Assembly: GCF_964204865.1 (NCBI RefSeq)
Contig: NC_135252.1
Location: 17,443,383 to 17,507,382, forward strand
Source: Styela clava
Taxonomy: Eukaryota; Chordata; Ascidiacea; Stolidobranchia; Styelidae
DNA length: 64,000 bases
Direction: 5' to 3'
Shown here: positions 33,601-45,883 of the stretch, one piece after another
Layout: every line of letters starts with the position of its first letter
Numbering within the stretch: position 1 is the first letter of the stretch
Notes under the pieces: model-generated
Database searches by the model: none
Told to the model about the DNA's origin: nothing
The model's input: the letters and a program-made list of their open reading frames with translations, nothing else
Position numbers and translations under genes: made by a program

Positions 33601-36232
33601 AATTAGGCGAACAAAATTAGTTACCTTCGTATTGGTCCACACACTTCTGGGGCGCCTGATTAATTACACAAAACAACACCACAATGTTAAAATAAATCTT
33701 TGAAAAGTTCGTTGAATAATTGGGTGTTCCAGCTCTATAGATAGCATCATAATTTTTAATCTATGAAATTCCGCTCGCGAATAATTCTTTCTCATGCTCA
33801 ACGTATTTTGAAATTTCTTGACATTAAGATCGAGATTGTTTAATCAGAAATGAGGAACCAGCTGGAGCACGATATTAATTTTGCGATGTGGCATTGAGGT
33901 TTTTATTGATTTGAACTAACCGTGTGCAAGGATGTGCAACAAATAGGTTCTTCTCTCCTTATTTGAATACAAGGATAGTCAGACATGTGCGCACAATGAT
34001 GTCACTGGTCATGAAAAATAGTTTCAAAAACATAATACCTTTGTCAAATCTCATTTGGATCGTATTTGAACTGAAATTTCATCTCAGAAGTTGTGTTGTT
34101 TTAGTGGTACTTTAAAATTGATTTGGGGTTATAAATGATGGCATTTCTCAACGCTATTACGCTAAACAACGCGGCATACGACTGTAGTACAAATAGTCGT
34201 GATTGACATTATGGCGGCATAACTGGGATAACTGTTTTTTCAAAACACACATCGTTTTTAATAACTATTTTCTTACTGACTTTCACTTTGAATTTTTCAA
34301 ATCGCCGTAACGTTTTTGACTAGGGCAAGATACAAAAAGATTCAAGGAGAACTAAAGAACATACCTTATAGGCATGCGATACAGTCTGCCACACTCTTGA
34401 TCGAAGTGGTCGACATATTGCGTAGTATCTTTCAACTGAAATAGCCAACATCGTGAATGTTGAAACACAAACTGACATTCCTGAAAAACATCATTCAAAC
34501 AATTTTGACAAATAAAGTAATGTTTCTCCTATTCTACTTAAATTTGCGATTTGGTTAACATCATAACCAAACAAATGTATGCCGTAAATATATGAAAAAT
34601 ACCATCACTAAAAATTGATACAGTTAATACTTTAAATCAAATATTCCAGCAAAATATCGCAGAGTGGAAGCCACGGTTCAAGCCCGAATCGAACCAACAT
34701 TCGAGCTTTATGCTTGTTGCATAAAATCGAGTGGAATTTGATTACGCCATATCCGAAGTATTCAAGTTAAGTATCCTTCTACGTCTACGTTAAAGTGGGT
34801 ACGTGTATCAGGTCATAATTTGAGCAAAATTGTTAATATTAATTTATACATTCAAATGATAGCAACAAAGGTTTAGGGTTAGAGAAACGCGATATTCTAA
34901 TACGCATAGTAATATAGTCGCAGATAAGTAATTAGATTGAAAAGATTATGTTTTCAATTTGGACGTAAAGACACAAGGAGATATGAATAATAAATAATGT
35001 GGTTAATTTTTTTGCTCATGCGAGAAGATATATTGTCTTTGGGCACTGGACAACACTCATTTTTGGGTGTTTGTTGAATTTTATTGTTATATTATCTTGC
35101 ATTCACGCATGTGCCTGGCTTTTGAAGATCTTCTCTTTTTATATTGATGTAGATTGGTATCTAATTTTAACATCGTTTAGTATAAACGTGAGAAGGATTT
35201 CCGTATGGAAGCACAAATTTAAAACATACCCATTAGTAATGGCATTACTTTGCACATCACTCTTCCGAAGATAAATTTCTTCCAAATCCTTCCAATTAAA
35301 CTGATCGGCATGCAAATGAGTGCAAGGAGAAGATCGCTCACTGACAAACTGAGTAGAAAACAGCTTGCTACAGTGCGCATACGTCGATTTGCACTGAGAG
35401 TGATAATAACAAGAGCATTCCCCACTACAGCGAGTAATAAGACGATTGAGTATAAAACGAGGTTGGTGATTTCATTCTCTGAAATGAGAAACAAAAAAGC
35501 TATATATTCATTATACTATTTGAACCAAATTATGAATAGTTGAAATTTGAACAATTTTGCTATAGTGATGAAAAATTAATTTGACGCACTAGTCAAATCA
35601 ATAAAGCATATCATAATGGCAATGAATTAAAAAGAGTTAGGTATTAAGGAGTACATTTCGTTCCCGGCCCTTATTTGAATGACATCGAAAAAGGCTATTG
35701 AGGCACATTCAAGGCTACATACAAACCATTAAAAATGATATTTGGAATAAAGTTGGCATGCGGATAGGCGACATTATAAAGATTTTTGTCTTAGTGGAAA
35801 TATCTGAACGATTGTAAAATTACTAATTGAGAGTTCAATTTAACAATACACTGAATGGAACTCTTTTAAGTGATAAAAAAACTTAAATCTGATCTGCTTC
35901 AAAAATCAGAAAATAATCATCGTTTATGATAATACGAAACATTACTCACTTGGAAAACCTGAACTGTTTGAAATAAAGTCTGGAGTTGTAATATGCAACA
36001 AGGTAGTAGACATTTCCACTGACGTCAGTTTGTCAAAATTTGGAAGCGGAGTTACAGTATCAACATTTTGCCCAATGCTCGTTGTTGTTCGCCCCATGCC
36101 AGAATAATCGTCGATCGAAAATATTTCCATAGTTTCTCCATGGCATCTGTACCCTTTTTCGGCGATAATACCCGCCGGGGTCGAGGCGTCAGTGAAATTG
36201 CCGTTAATTGATTGTTGGATGACATGCATCAT
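27640..36232 (-). CDS. CCKR: Cholecystokinin/gastrin (cionin)-type receptor, class A GPCR (513 aa)
   Basis: Nine exons in transcript order: 36232-35950, 35478-35230, 34480-34365, 33429-33281, 31757-31639, 31115-30892, 30191-30045, 28743-28636, 27786-27640. All junctions are GT-AG and phase-consistent. The extracellular N-terminus (about 95 residues) has N-glycosylation sites (N12FT and an NSS near residue 90). TM1 has GN115, TM2 has SVSD143, and C170 opens TM3. VERYYAICRPLRSRVWQT (E194-R195-Y196) is diagnostic for CCK receptors. Loop 2 has IACRLLFP, whose Arg (R254) aligns with the Arg of mammalian CCK1R that contacts the sulfotyrosine of CCK. TM5 is FLLVILFCIPGILMTGAYTL. The third intracellular loop is long (about 115 residues). 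TM6 has KKRVVRMLIVIVILFFLCWT, TM7 has CVNPLVYCF, and helix 8 carries a palmitoylation-type Cys. Expected role: plasma-membrane receptor for sulfated CCK/cionin peptides, signalling through G proteins. Ligand is inferred from family. Confidence 0.93.
29748..29921. mobile_element. Long-armed foldback element with CTGAGGA…GAAAC loop
   Basis: Arms of roughly 56-58 bp are inverted: CCTAAGTGATTCAAGAG…GTAACGTTTC on the left and GAAACGTTAC…ACTATTGAATCACTTAGG on the right, sharing TGCTGCACACTAACACAAAT and its complement. The loop has a smaller palindrome, AGTTCAACTATAGTTGAACT. It lies in the intron between receptor exons 7 and 8 (28744-30044). It encodes no protein. Confidence 0.7.
31136..31344. mobile_element. 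Foldback MITE with TTAGGGTTAGG-like block, copy C
   Basis: CCAGAAGTATGTGTACCAAT at one end and CCTGGTAAACACACCACGGGAGTA at the other, with ATGGCCTAACCCTAACC inside. It shares ACATCAAGTTGTGTAAAAGG and CACAGACAGTCCTC with copies at 33459 and 46990. It is in an intron of the receptor gene, ending about 20 bp from the acceptor of the exon starting at 31115. Confidence 0.6.
33459..33651. mobile_element. Foldback MITE with TTAGGGTTAGG-like block, copy D
   Basis: An inverted copy of the 31136-31344 element: AGGTTAGGTCATAATTTTAT, then ATTACGAGTTCGGGGACTGT, then ACACAACTTGATGTAAATTA and GGTCCACACACTTCTGG. It lies in the receptor intron, about 30 bp from the acceptor of the exon starting at 33429. Confidence 0.6.
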
Positions 36233-37768
36233 ACGTTAAGCGGATTAAAATATCTCGCTAGGGTTTTATCTTTAATCTTTAGCTTAAATTAAATACTAAT
36301 TAGTTCATTATGTTTTGAAATAGGATATCTATATGTTTAATATTTTAGTGACTTCAAAAGCGTACATGGATTGATTTAGGCTATTGTATTCATTTTTTTC
36401 GAGGATGTATCGACGACGCGGTGTATCATAATGCCACGAAACCGATCGAACCGTAAGGATCACATCGACTATTGAGAATGAAACTTTCTATTTCTATTCC
36501 AATTTAATGTTTACATGTTGTGCCACAGGGGGCATCAAATTTGGCAGAACCTGAACTTCCCGTCCCAACACAGGCCCTCTCCAAAATCATATTTATTTGA
36601 AAAAATCCGAAAAAAACAGAAACACCGGATTAAGAAAATTATTCTATTAATGGGAATATTCACATATGCACTGAATTTCGAAATTTTAGATATAATTTTT
36701 GTAACGAGATTTATCGTTACATTAATTTTAATGTTCAAGGTACGCTCTGAGTAAATCACAATCCACCAGACAATATTAATTTTGCAGGAACACTTTCACG
36801 CTGCGAAAACGTAGGAAATAAAAGTTGAAAGAGATTTTCACGCTATCGTACTGGATCGAATCGAAAACCACAAGTCTAATTTTACCTCAAGTTTTTATTT
36901 TTGACATATCCCAATCTTCCGTTAATTGTTCACTTCCACCGCACTTCACTTTGACTTTCGAGTCCAAGTCTTATCCATTGGTATAATGGATATCAAACGC
37001 CAATTTTAATGGACAATAAATTAAAATACATCATGTTTAAAATAAAAACAATTCTTATAATTTCTGTTCTAATTAGATTACTCTGAGGGAAACCGTATTT
37101 AAACTTGATTACTATTGATAATACTACAATTCATGTCAAATTGTTTCTACTCAACTTTGCTCTAAGTTTGGTTAAAAAACTGAAGCTAGGTTTAGCCCCA
37201 AAATCTGAACCCGAACTCGACAAATCCGTCGTATATTTTCTTAGCAATAAGTTTAAAAGGTGAAATTACTTAGTCGATAAAATACTGTTAATCCTCTTCC
37301 GCGGTGAGTGTAATTGGCTGTGCAAGTTTAAAGATATGTATTCACAAAACATTTGTTTGCCGATACCAAGTTCGACAGCAAAAGCCCCGGCCGAGCTATG
37401 ACTGAAAGAATGCCAAAGGTGTCTTTACAAAAACCTTGCATCTAAGTTAGCGTTTTACTATAGCTGTAGACAGTGATGGTATTCACAATTCTCTTTTATA
37501 CCGAACTGACTGACGACGGGTTCCATCATTTCAGAAAATTTATGTCACTACGTAAGCTGCATAAACATGACACGCTTTACATAAATCTAATACATAACTT
37601 TCAAAAAAACAAATATAACGCTATTCGTCAGCTGCGGTGCGCGTAACTATTTTCTGTGGACGTCTGAAGTTTGAACCAAAAAAACAAGTAGGGGTTCGCT
37701 GATATCATATCACACTATTCCAAGAGCAGGTTCGTGGGAACCCTCTGATTTTCATAACAGGTTGTAGA

Positions 37769-38073
37769 CTATAAAAAAGATGCAAATATATCTATTGTCC
37801 AATAAAAAAGTACGGAAATTCCAAAAAGCGGTATAACGAGCCAAAATGTTTTAACTTCCTTCACAACCGTCGTCCACCAGTTAAAATAAGTACCTTTCAC
37901 AATTGTTTCGTCTTTTGTAGAGACGGTGTTGCTTGAGGGATCGATAACAGCAATATACATAGCGTGACACCTTTTTCGTACGAGTCTATCGTTAAAAATT
38001 ATCCGCACGGTAATTGATTGCGAATACGCAAAAATCACCGAGAAAATAATATACTTTGCACGGAATGAAAAGA
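37769..38073 (-). CDS. Candidate exon encoding a short membrane-anchored protein
   Basis: A minus-strand open frame runs from an in-frame stop near 38086 to a stop at 37769. It opens hydrophobic (AKYIIFSVIFAYSQSITV), then has a polar middle (RLVRKRCHAMYIAVIDP, KDETIVKGTYFNWWTTVV) and a C-terminal hydrophobic segment (FWLVIPLFGISVLFYWTIDI). Two membrane-type segments separated by about 50 polar residues are unusual for random sequence. There is no ATG at the front, so it would be an internal or last exon. I do not recognise the family, and no partner exon was established. Confidence 0.25.
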
Positions 38074-41000
38074 ATTACTCATATTTATATAGTGAAGTAC
38101 TTATATTTATGATTCATATCCAGGGCACCCATCGATATCAACCAAAAATAAGGACATCAGGGAAACATAATAATGAGATACCAAAGTACGAAAAGTTATA
38201 ATCAATGTTTTTACGTTTACCATTTTATCTCTTACGAAGTTCCAGATCTAAACAAAATTCAAAGAATAATTTACCGGTATATTCGTGTTTTGTCTCTAAA
38301 GCACTGATTCTCGACTATAGTTATAAAGTCGTCTTTATCACGTACTGAAATGCTTGAGGTAAAGACAGTCTCTCAGAGCGTCAGAAAACGAAATCACTTG
38401 TCAGTAGGCTACTGCTACACTTACCAAATCTTAAATAATTCTACTACTCAACTGCAAAGCTCTCATTCACTACTTTATTTTGATTCAATTGGCAAAAATT
38501 GATCTTTGTCGGTAGGCTACTGTTTTTCCATAGTGGTAATTAATTTACTGTTATTATATATGTCATGAACGCGCGTGAGGTTCCAATATCATTTCTAGCA
38601 AATCAATCATTCGAATTGACCAATCTAAGTGCTATTAGACCACTTCCCCTAAATTAAAACAAAAATAAGGACACATGTCAAAATAATGACATTTTTTGGA
38701 ACAAGGACAAAAATATTTTCTAGGACAAAGACTTTTAGAATAAGGACAAATCTCAGAAATAAGGACATTATGGCAGCTATTTGCTACTTGCCTTTCAATC
38801 CTTAGAAAATTGCCGCTCCGCATTATTCAGGCTGTACTAATCCTAATGCAATTGGCAGAATTTCAAACGTAAAATACCAAAAAAAAAAAAAAAAGATTTG
38901 CGATTATATTCCGTGTTTAAAAATTTTCATTTATTGTATTTCATCATTATGAAAAAAACACGATTCAATTTTAGTTCAAAGCCTATACCAAACATTTTCT
39001 CAGATTCGAAATGCAAAATTTCACATTACTATACTGTGATAAAATATGAACAGACGCAAGGTGTGGTTTTTCCTTTATTGCGGAGATAATTCAGCAAATC
39101 CATAACTACGATATGGTATATATATGTGTATTAAATATTAAGAAACACAATCATTGGATCCAGATTGTCGGTAATTATATTTTTCAAAATAGTCAGATTT
39201 ATACTGAATACCGCGTTATCGTTAATAATAGATTGTCTCTGATTTAAGGATGATCTTACGATTTCGCAAAGCCTTAAGCAATACTGATATTTTAACACCT
39301 TTCTGTAATTATAATAATTAGCCTAGATTTTAATCAACATATATCGCACCTCAATAACAACTGAATATCGGGTAAAGTTACTTTAATATTGGGCGATAAA
39401 TAAGAATAATCTAAATTAATCTAATAATCTAAACTAATTATTAAGGTCATATCTAATAAGACTGGGCACATTTTTTTTTTACTGTTGATTGGTGAAGCTT
39501 TTGCACTACTGAGAATCTCTCACGGCACACAATTTAAGATTTATTGAAGGTCACACTGTAATGCTGATGTTATTTCTACATGACTAGCCAATGACACCTT
39601 TCTGTGGCTTCGTACCAGCTCCGGTTGGCGTTGAAACCTTTTCTCAGGAACACCGGAAGACGATCAGCGCTAATCTTATTGTATTGATTCGAATAATTCT
39701 TACCTGTTTACCGACACCGAAAGAAAATCCGCTTTTGTGGGGACATTTACGTAAAGGTCTATAAAATATAGATATCCAGAAGAGTTGGCATTTTGAAATG
39801 AAATATTATGATTGCCATTTATTCTATATACATGGTATGTTAATTTAAATAGAACGCTGACCCCAGTAAAAAAGAGCTCGGGTCTTATTATCGTTCATGT
39901 TTTGAATGTTTTTTATGGAACGTTACCCCTATTGGGCCTTTCTCCCATTAGTTAATAACACGTTTTAAATAGATGTAAATTGATTTTATTTATATATGTT
40001 TTTAGTTTGAAATTGCGATTTTGCCTCAAATATTATCATCCTCCTCTCGAATAATTTTATATTTAGAAACAGTATTAGCGTTTGTGTTGCTAAAAATTAA
40101 AATATGGTTACTTATCTGAACCTCAAGTGATATATCTTAACCTGTGCCTATTAAGTAATAAAAAATAAGTAAAAGTTTTTTGATCTCTAAAGTTTGCCGT
40201 ATAAAGCTGTGCTCCCATACTCATTAAATATTATTATTTTTGCTCTTGCCCATATACTTTCTTTCTGTCTTTCATTCTGAAAAATGATCCAACTTGACCG
40301 ATTCAGGTAAACTCGAATGTGTATAACAGCAGTTAAGAAATTTTACTAAAATAAATCATGGTGATTCTAAGGATATTCTATCTTTCCAATTCAAAAAGAG
40401 AAACACAAATTCTAAACTGCCTCTATAATAAAGCAATGACGTTGCTAAAATTAAGACCGGCATTAAACTACAAATACGATTTGGTCCCAAGCGATTTCAG
40501 TTTCGTTCATCAGAACTCTAGCTGTCATTTTCCGATATTCATACGTTCCAACGGGTCAGAAAATCGTGCAATCTGCTCATTAAAACGACCTTTCCATAGC
40601 TTTATGAATAATAAGACAATTGCCCGATTACACTTGTGTGAGATACATCGCTGCTCGGGGTCATAATTAATCATTCTAATACACAATGCTGTTCCGGTCG
40701 TCTACATGTGCAGGTATGACACTAATGGTGCCATAAATTATATAATTTTTAAATTCTTCTCATTGTTAAACCATCAAAACATATGTAGAAAACTTTCACG
40801 AACCATAAACCAAATTTTAACACCTTTAAAGCGACAAGATTATTTTTCGCTATCGTTTCACAACTATATAGTCGAAATTATACATATATATATATATATA
40901 TATACATTTTATAGCTAAGCATATATAGGAGACTTGTAAGACATCATCAGGTCTGTGCTGCACTTGAAATTAGAAGACTGATTGCAAAATTATTTGAAGC

Positions 41001-41858
41001 TCTAAAGTAGCACAAGAATTTAAAATAGAACAATGAACTAAATATCTGTAAGATCATATTGAACTCTCCGAATCGAGGCGAGAACAAGAAAAATGAAATA
41101 AAAGAATGATTATTTGCTAAAATCGAACCTGTACTCGAAACAAGGCCTGATACCCCTCTCAACTCGGGTGTATAAATTACACTTATTATGAGATTTAGGT
41201 GCTAGGTGTTTAGCTTAGAGATAAACACTGTGAATGCTTGTCCAGGCATTTTAAATCTAATATTTATTCGCCAATTCATAGTTCGATATTCATTGGTCCC
41301 CTGTCGTTTTAACCAATAGGTCTAATGAATAAAGTATTGCTTCAACGATATTAAAAGCCACACAAAAGCATAATTTCTAAAACAAATGTCGTTTTAAGTA
41401 TAGATAATATCTAAGCCTAATTTTGCCGAGTTTTAAAAGTATATATAATTTCTTCAGAATATGACCAAATAATATCAAGACCGATGCCCAAAAATAAGAT
41501 GCAATACTGAAATATCTTGTAAAATTCTTTCCATGCGCATATGGCGACAATTAAATCAAAACCATACGTTCTGCTTAACAGCTATAGGCAGGCGTGGGAT
41601 TTGACCAAGACATTAAAATTTTATTGCGAATGCTAAAGTGGCAGATGATTTCCGCATTATACCATAAATACAGTTCATTGTGATATAAAAGCCAAAAGGA
41701 TTATATACACAATAAAATTTGTATCGTGTGGAATGTAGTTTTATTTTTACTATTATTATAAGAAATCCAAAGCACTTTTTGAAAAATAGCATTTCGTGCT
41801 GAACTTTAGAAAATATTTCAATCAAATGTGATGAAAAAAATACTTAAACCATTTAAAC

Positions 41859-41920
41859 CAGTGGTTCTCAGCCGGTGGGGATCGCGGTGGGGTGCGGCCT
41901 GAAAAGTTTCAGAACCACTG
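41859..41920. mobile_element. 62-bp miniature hAT relic
   Basis: CAGTGGTTCTCAGCCGGTGG at the left and AAAAGTTTCAGAACCACTG at the right form hAT-type inverted termini around a GGGGATCGCGGTGGGGTGCGG core. No interior coding sequence and no clear target duplication. Confidence 0.5.
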
Positions 41921-44900
41921 AACTATATTTTATTGTAGTTCATTCGATTTTTTTTCAAATCTTCAATAAAGTTACTGCTGAAAACTATATTTCTCTATTT
42001 AAGTTGCCTTGTAGTTGCGGAAGCCAATTCTAAACATTTTTAAGAATATACTTTAAGGCTTTTTATACAAGATTCGTGTGACTGCAGGTCACGTCTACCC
42101 ACAAGCTTTCACTATAACTAACCAAACGGTGGAATGGCTGAATATCGTTCCCAAGTTTTTAATCAAACGTAATTTAAAGAATTACACGGTTGCATTTTGC
42201 TAACAAATTTAGCTACTCTTGAAAAAAATTGAATTATGGTATCTTACGAAAAATTCCGCGAGGCGGATTTTTACCTCGAACTGAAAGAGTTGAAATATCT
42301 CACAGCTTTCTTGCAAAATCAATCTTATCAAGTCTTCCTAAACTGAATGAAATTCTGACGCTTTCCCGAACAATCTTAAAAGTATTATCGTCATATAATC
42401 CTTCAAGGTGTGGAAACTCTCTTGGGATTCGGATAATTGCAATAAAATTCCTTCCTATTTCAGTGCACAGATCGTATTATGGAGAAGTATACATACTCAG
42501 AGAAGATTCGCGAGTCTCTTGTTGTTGTCTTGGAAGGCGACAACAACACACACGTAATACCTAATAAACAACAAAATCACAAACAATCGAATTTAAGTGT
42601 TTCCATTTGATTTACATTTATGATATAGACAACTGAAGCATCCTTGCATTGCGATAACCTTTTGAGCGAATATAAAACCCAACTAATTAGCCTACACTAC
42701 CTAGTCTTAGTGTTTTTCCTAAAAAAAATTTAGTTCTGATTCCATTTCAGTGTTCAATTTGGACGGTAATATGTTTAATTTCAAATATATTTAGATGCAA
42801 AGCATAATATAATCATCGAAATTATTATAACTTATATTTCCTGTCCTCGAAAATTCACTCTCGACCAGTTGCACGTCGAACAATATAAAAATATATTACA
42901 CAAACGCACCTCACACGTATTAATACACGGCCATATATTCTCTTGGGTAGTTTTCATTTTGCTCGTGAGCAGTATTCAATGTTCATTTTAATTTCCAACT
43001 CGACACAGGGGGCGGATGAAACAAATCCAAAAAGCAAACAATCCATAGAATGAACACAAAAGTTTGAGCCATATTTGTTGCGTGTTACCATGATTCTTAA
43101 GATAACATTGTGCTTCCTTAGTGAATTTGCTTTGTTAAAACCGTCTTATCAATTTTTCTCTCAGTGAATAAATATGAAATTTCTATCCTGCACGTGTGAA
43201 AATTATGGGGATTATTGGTATATGTAGACCTAAGTTTCGACTTTTCCTTCCATTTGGGGTTAGTTAGTGTAAGAAAATGGGCTATTTTCAAGTTTTCGTA
43301 TCCTGTTCACACTACAGATGTCCCTTGGCCGATTGCTTTCACATTTATCCTGCAAAGATAGCTAGTCTTACTACTTATATCATTTTTAGTATTTTGGGGG
43401 CAATCTGGAGCTGGTTGTTCCAGCCCTAAATTTTAAGAAAATTAGCATGTAGACAAAATTGCAGTACATTGTTGATCAAATTAACACGATGCTGGTTGTT
43501 ACCATACAGCATACACACATGGGCCCTCGGTGACGCAACCGGTCTTGCACAGGACCTTCGCAAAATATGATCAACCATTATTGAATTATTTTTCTGTGTT
43601 GAATCAAATGTTGACTTTGCTTGTGATAATAAAAACTCTCCCACTGATAGAGATTGGAAAATATTGGGGATATTTAATTCGTTGAAGTCTTTACTGCTGG
43701 ACAAACAATTTGCAGCAATTCCGATATTTTCATAAGTGTATTGAAAAAGAAGAAAATAGTGTCAGTCGACTTTAATATATAATTTAAACACAGTCGAGCG
43801 TGGATTTTAAACTACTTTCAAATCAAATTTCAGTTAGATATCTGAATAATGGAAAGGTACAACGGTTTAAGTTGCTATGTCTACGATTTGTTCATCTGTA
43901 CTTTTGGCAATGAGCTTTGCAAAATATTAATTTTTCGAAAACGAATTACCGGACTCGCTATCGATATCATGTGCGACTACTTTCAACAGTTCACCTATGC
44001 TACTCTTTGTCCAAAAGCAATATTAAAACAAAATAATCCATCACTCTAATGATACCCACGTCACATCAAAGAGCCGGTATAGATCAGTATAAATAGCCAA
44101 GAATTGATTTGCACACAAATTTAATTGAAAGTAAATATTGCTCAGCAATGAAAGCTAAAATATCCGCATTATATATTGACATATCGCCTACCTGTACCAA
44201 AACCAAACTGAGAATTAAGTTGGTGAGTAATTGCTGAAACAGGGGCACAAAATATTTACTGTACTTTAGAATTTGTCTCGAAACGGCAGGTGGTTTGTAA
44301 TACAGCCAATCCATTTCACCACGAAAATCAATTGCGCACATAACATCATATGATTTATTTTTATCATGAATCGTTGATAACGATCTGATATTTAAAACGT
44401 GTCATCAAGCCTTCGTATGAATGACTGATATCAAACGGCAATTTCTAAAGAGTAAGATATGTGTTAATTGAATCGAATCACTACAGCCAAACCACAATTA
44501 TTTAAACGATTTTTCCTCGGTTATGCTTTTTTAGGGCTTTAGGGTAATCGTGTGGAGAAAGTCATAAGTGGTAGGGAACCCACATCCCAACACGAGTGGG
44601 AAGGAATATCATTCATGATTTAAAAATCATTTTCCTATAGATGGTTATTAATAAATTAAAAAAAATCAACTACAATGAATTAGAAAGAAAAATGCATAAT
44701 TAAAAAACGAACTGTACGTTGAAGGATCCTACAACTATGCTAATTAAAGAATAATAATTAGTACAATGTAGAAAATAAACTTAGTACTTTCTAATTGGCA
44801 CTCAATGCATTGAACATAACTATATAAAATTGCAAACCACAACTAATTAGCCTTTCTGGTTACATATGTCAGTAAAAGACCCATACGTAAACAACAGATT

Positions 44901-45883
44901 GACACGTTGTGCAAGCCAGGGGTATGCAACATGCGCCCACAGGTCAAATGCGGCCCCTATGGAAAAATTTTCACCCCGCGGAGAAATGCTAATTTTGTAC
45001 GGTGTGCGCCCGCGAAACGAGTTTTTCATTTACTTCGATCTGGTACCTGTGATCTTGTGCACACAACGTATGTCATGAGACCAACAACCAAATTTTGGTG
45101 CATGCTACCACTAGAAAGCCTAAGTTATTTAAGTTAAGAAAGTTATTTGTTCCAGATCCATGGACTGAACAGATCCATTTCACAGAATGAAGGTTACAGT
45201 ATATCGCTAAGTACATAACAATGATGAATTATTGAAGTTATAAAATATAACAACAGTGGGGGTTAACAAGATATTAGATTTACTGATAGCTTGATATACC
45301 TGGGACCAAAGTCATTGATTCATAAAGCCTCAAAACCAATGTGAACTAAAAGACATGACAGCATATAAAATAGAATTTGGGTATAAAGTATTTCAAGATT
45401 TTTTTTAAAGATGTTTCAAACTACAGCACCAGATGAAGTTTAAAATCACATTTACATTGAGAACAAACTAGGATCTGCAAGATATGGGGAACAGAAAAAT
45501 CATATCAGTAATGTTCAACGGGGATTCTCAAACAACATGTATATTCATATTTTCAATTCGAACAGATACTAAGGTGAATAAAACTATTGCAAATTTTAAA
45601 GTAGTAATATTTAAAACACCCATTGAATAATTGGTTTACGATTATAGAACTTACAAATTGGGAAGGAACCCCTAACCTGGTGAAATCTACATTACAAGTG
45701 ATTCCAAGTCTCATTTATGTTAAAATCATGAATAATGACATTAATATTAAGAATCTGGAATTAATTTATAATTGGTATGATATACTGAACTTATAGTAGC
45801 GATCTATTTACTTGAAGTAATTATCATTCTGATAACTGGCAACATACAAATTTGAAATCCTTCGACGGGAATATATCACAGAG

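Larger units (their letters stand above)
36233..45883. other. Large gene-poor interval between receptor and aminopeptidase genes
   Basis: Mostly AT-rich sequence with no recognisable domain. It contains a candidate exon at 38038-37769, another possible exon on the minus strand at about 44341-44191 (start MCAIDFRGEMDWLYYKPP, a hydrophobic stretch, then a GTAGGC donor), a 62-bp hAT relic (41859-41920), a SINE tail fragment (about 43141-43189), an AT dinucleotide run near 40885-40905 and repeated AAGGACA motifs near 38660-38770. Confidence 0.4.

Noticed and set aside
40358-40666. 102-codon plus-strand open frame
   Set aside because: No domain, signal or conserved motif; best explained as chance in a long gene-poor interval.
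42229-42564. 111-codon plus-strand open frame
   Set aside because: No recognisable motif and biased composition from AT-rich sequence; no splice or promoter support.
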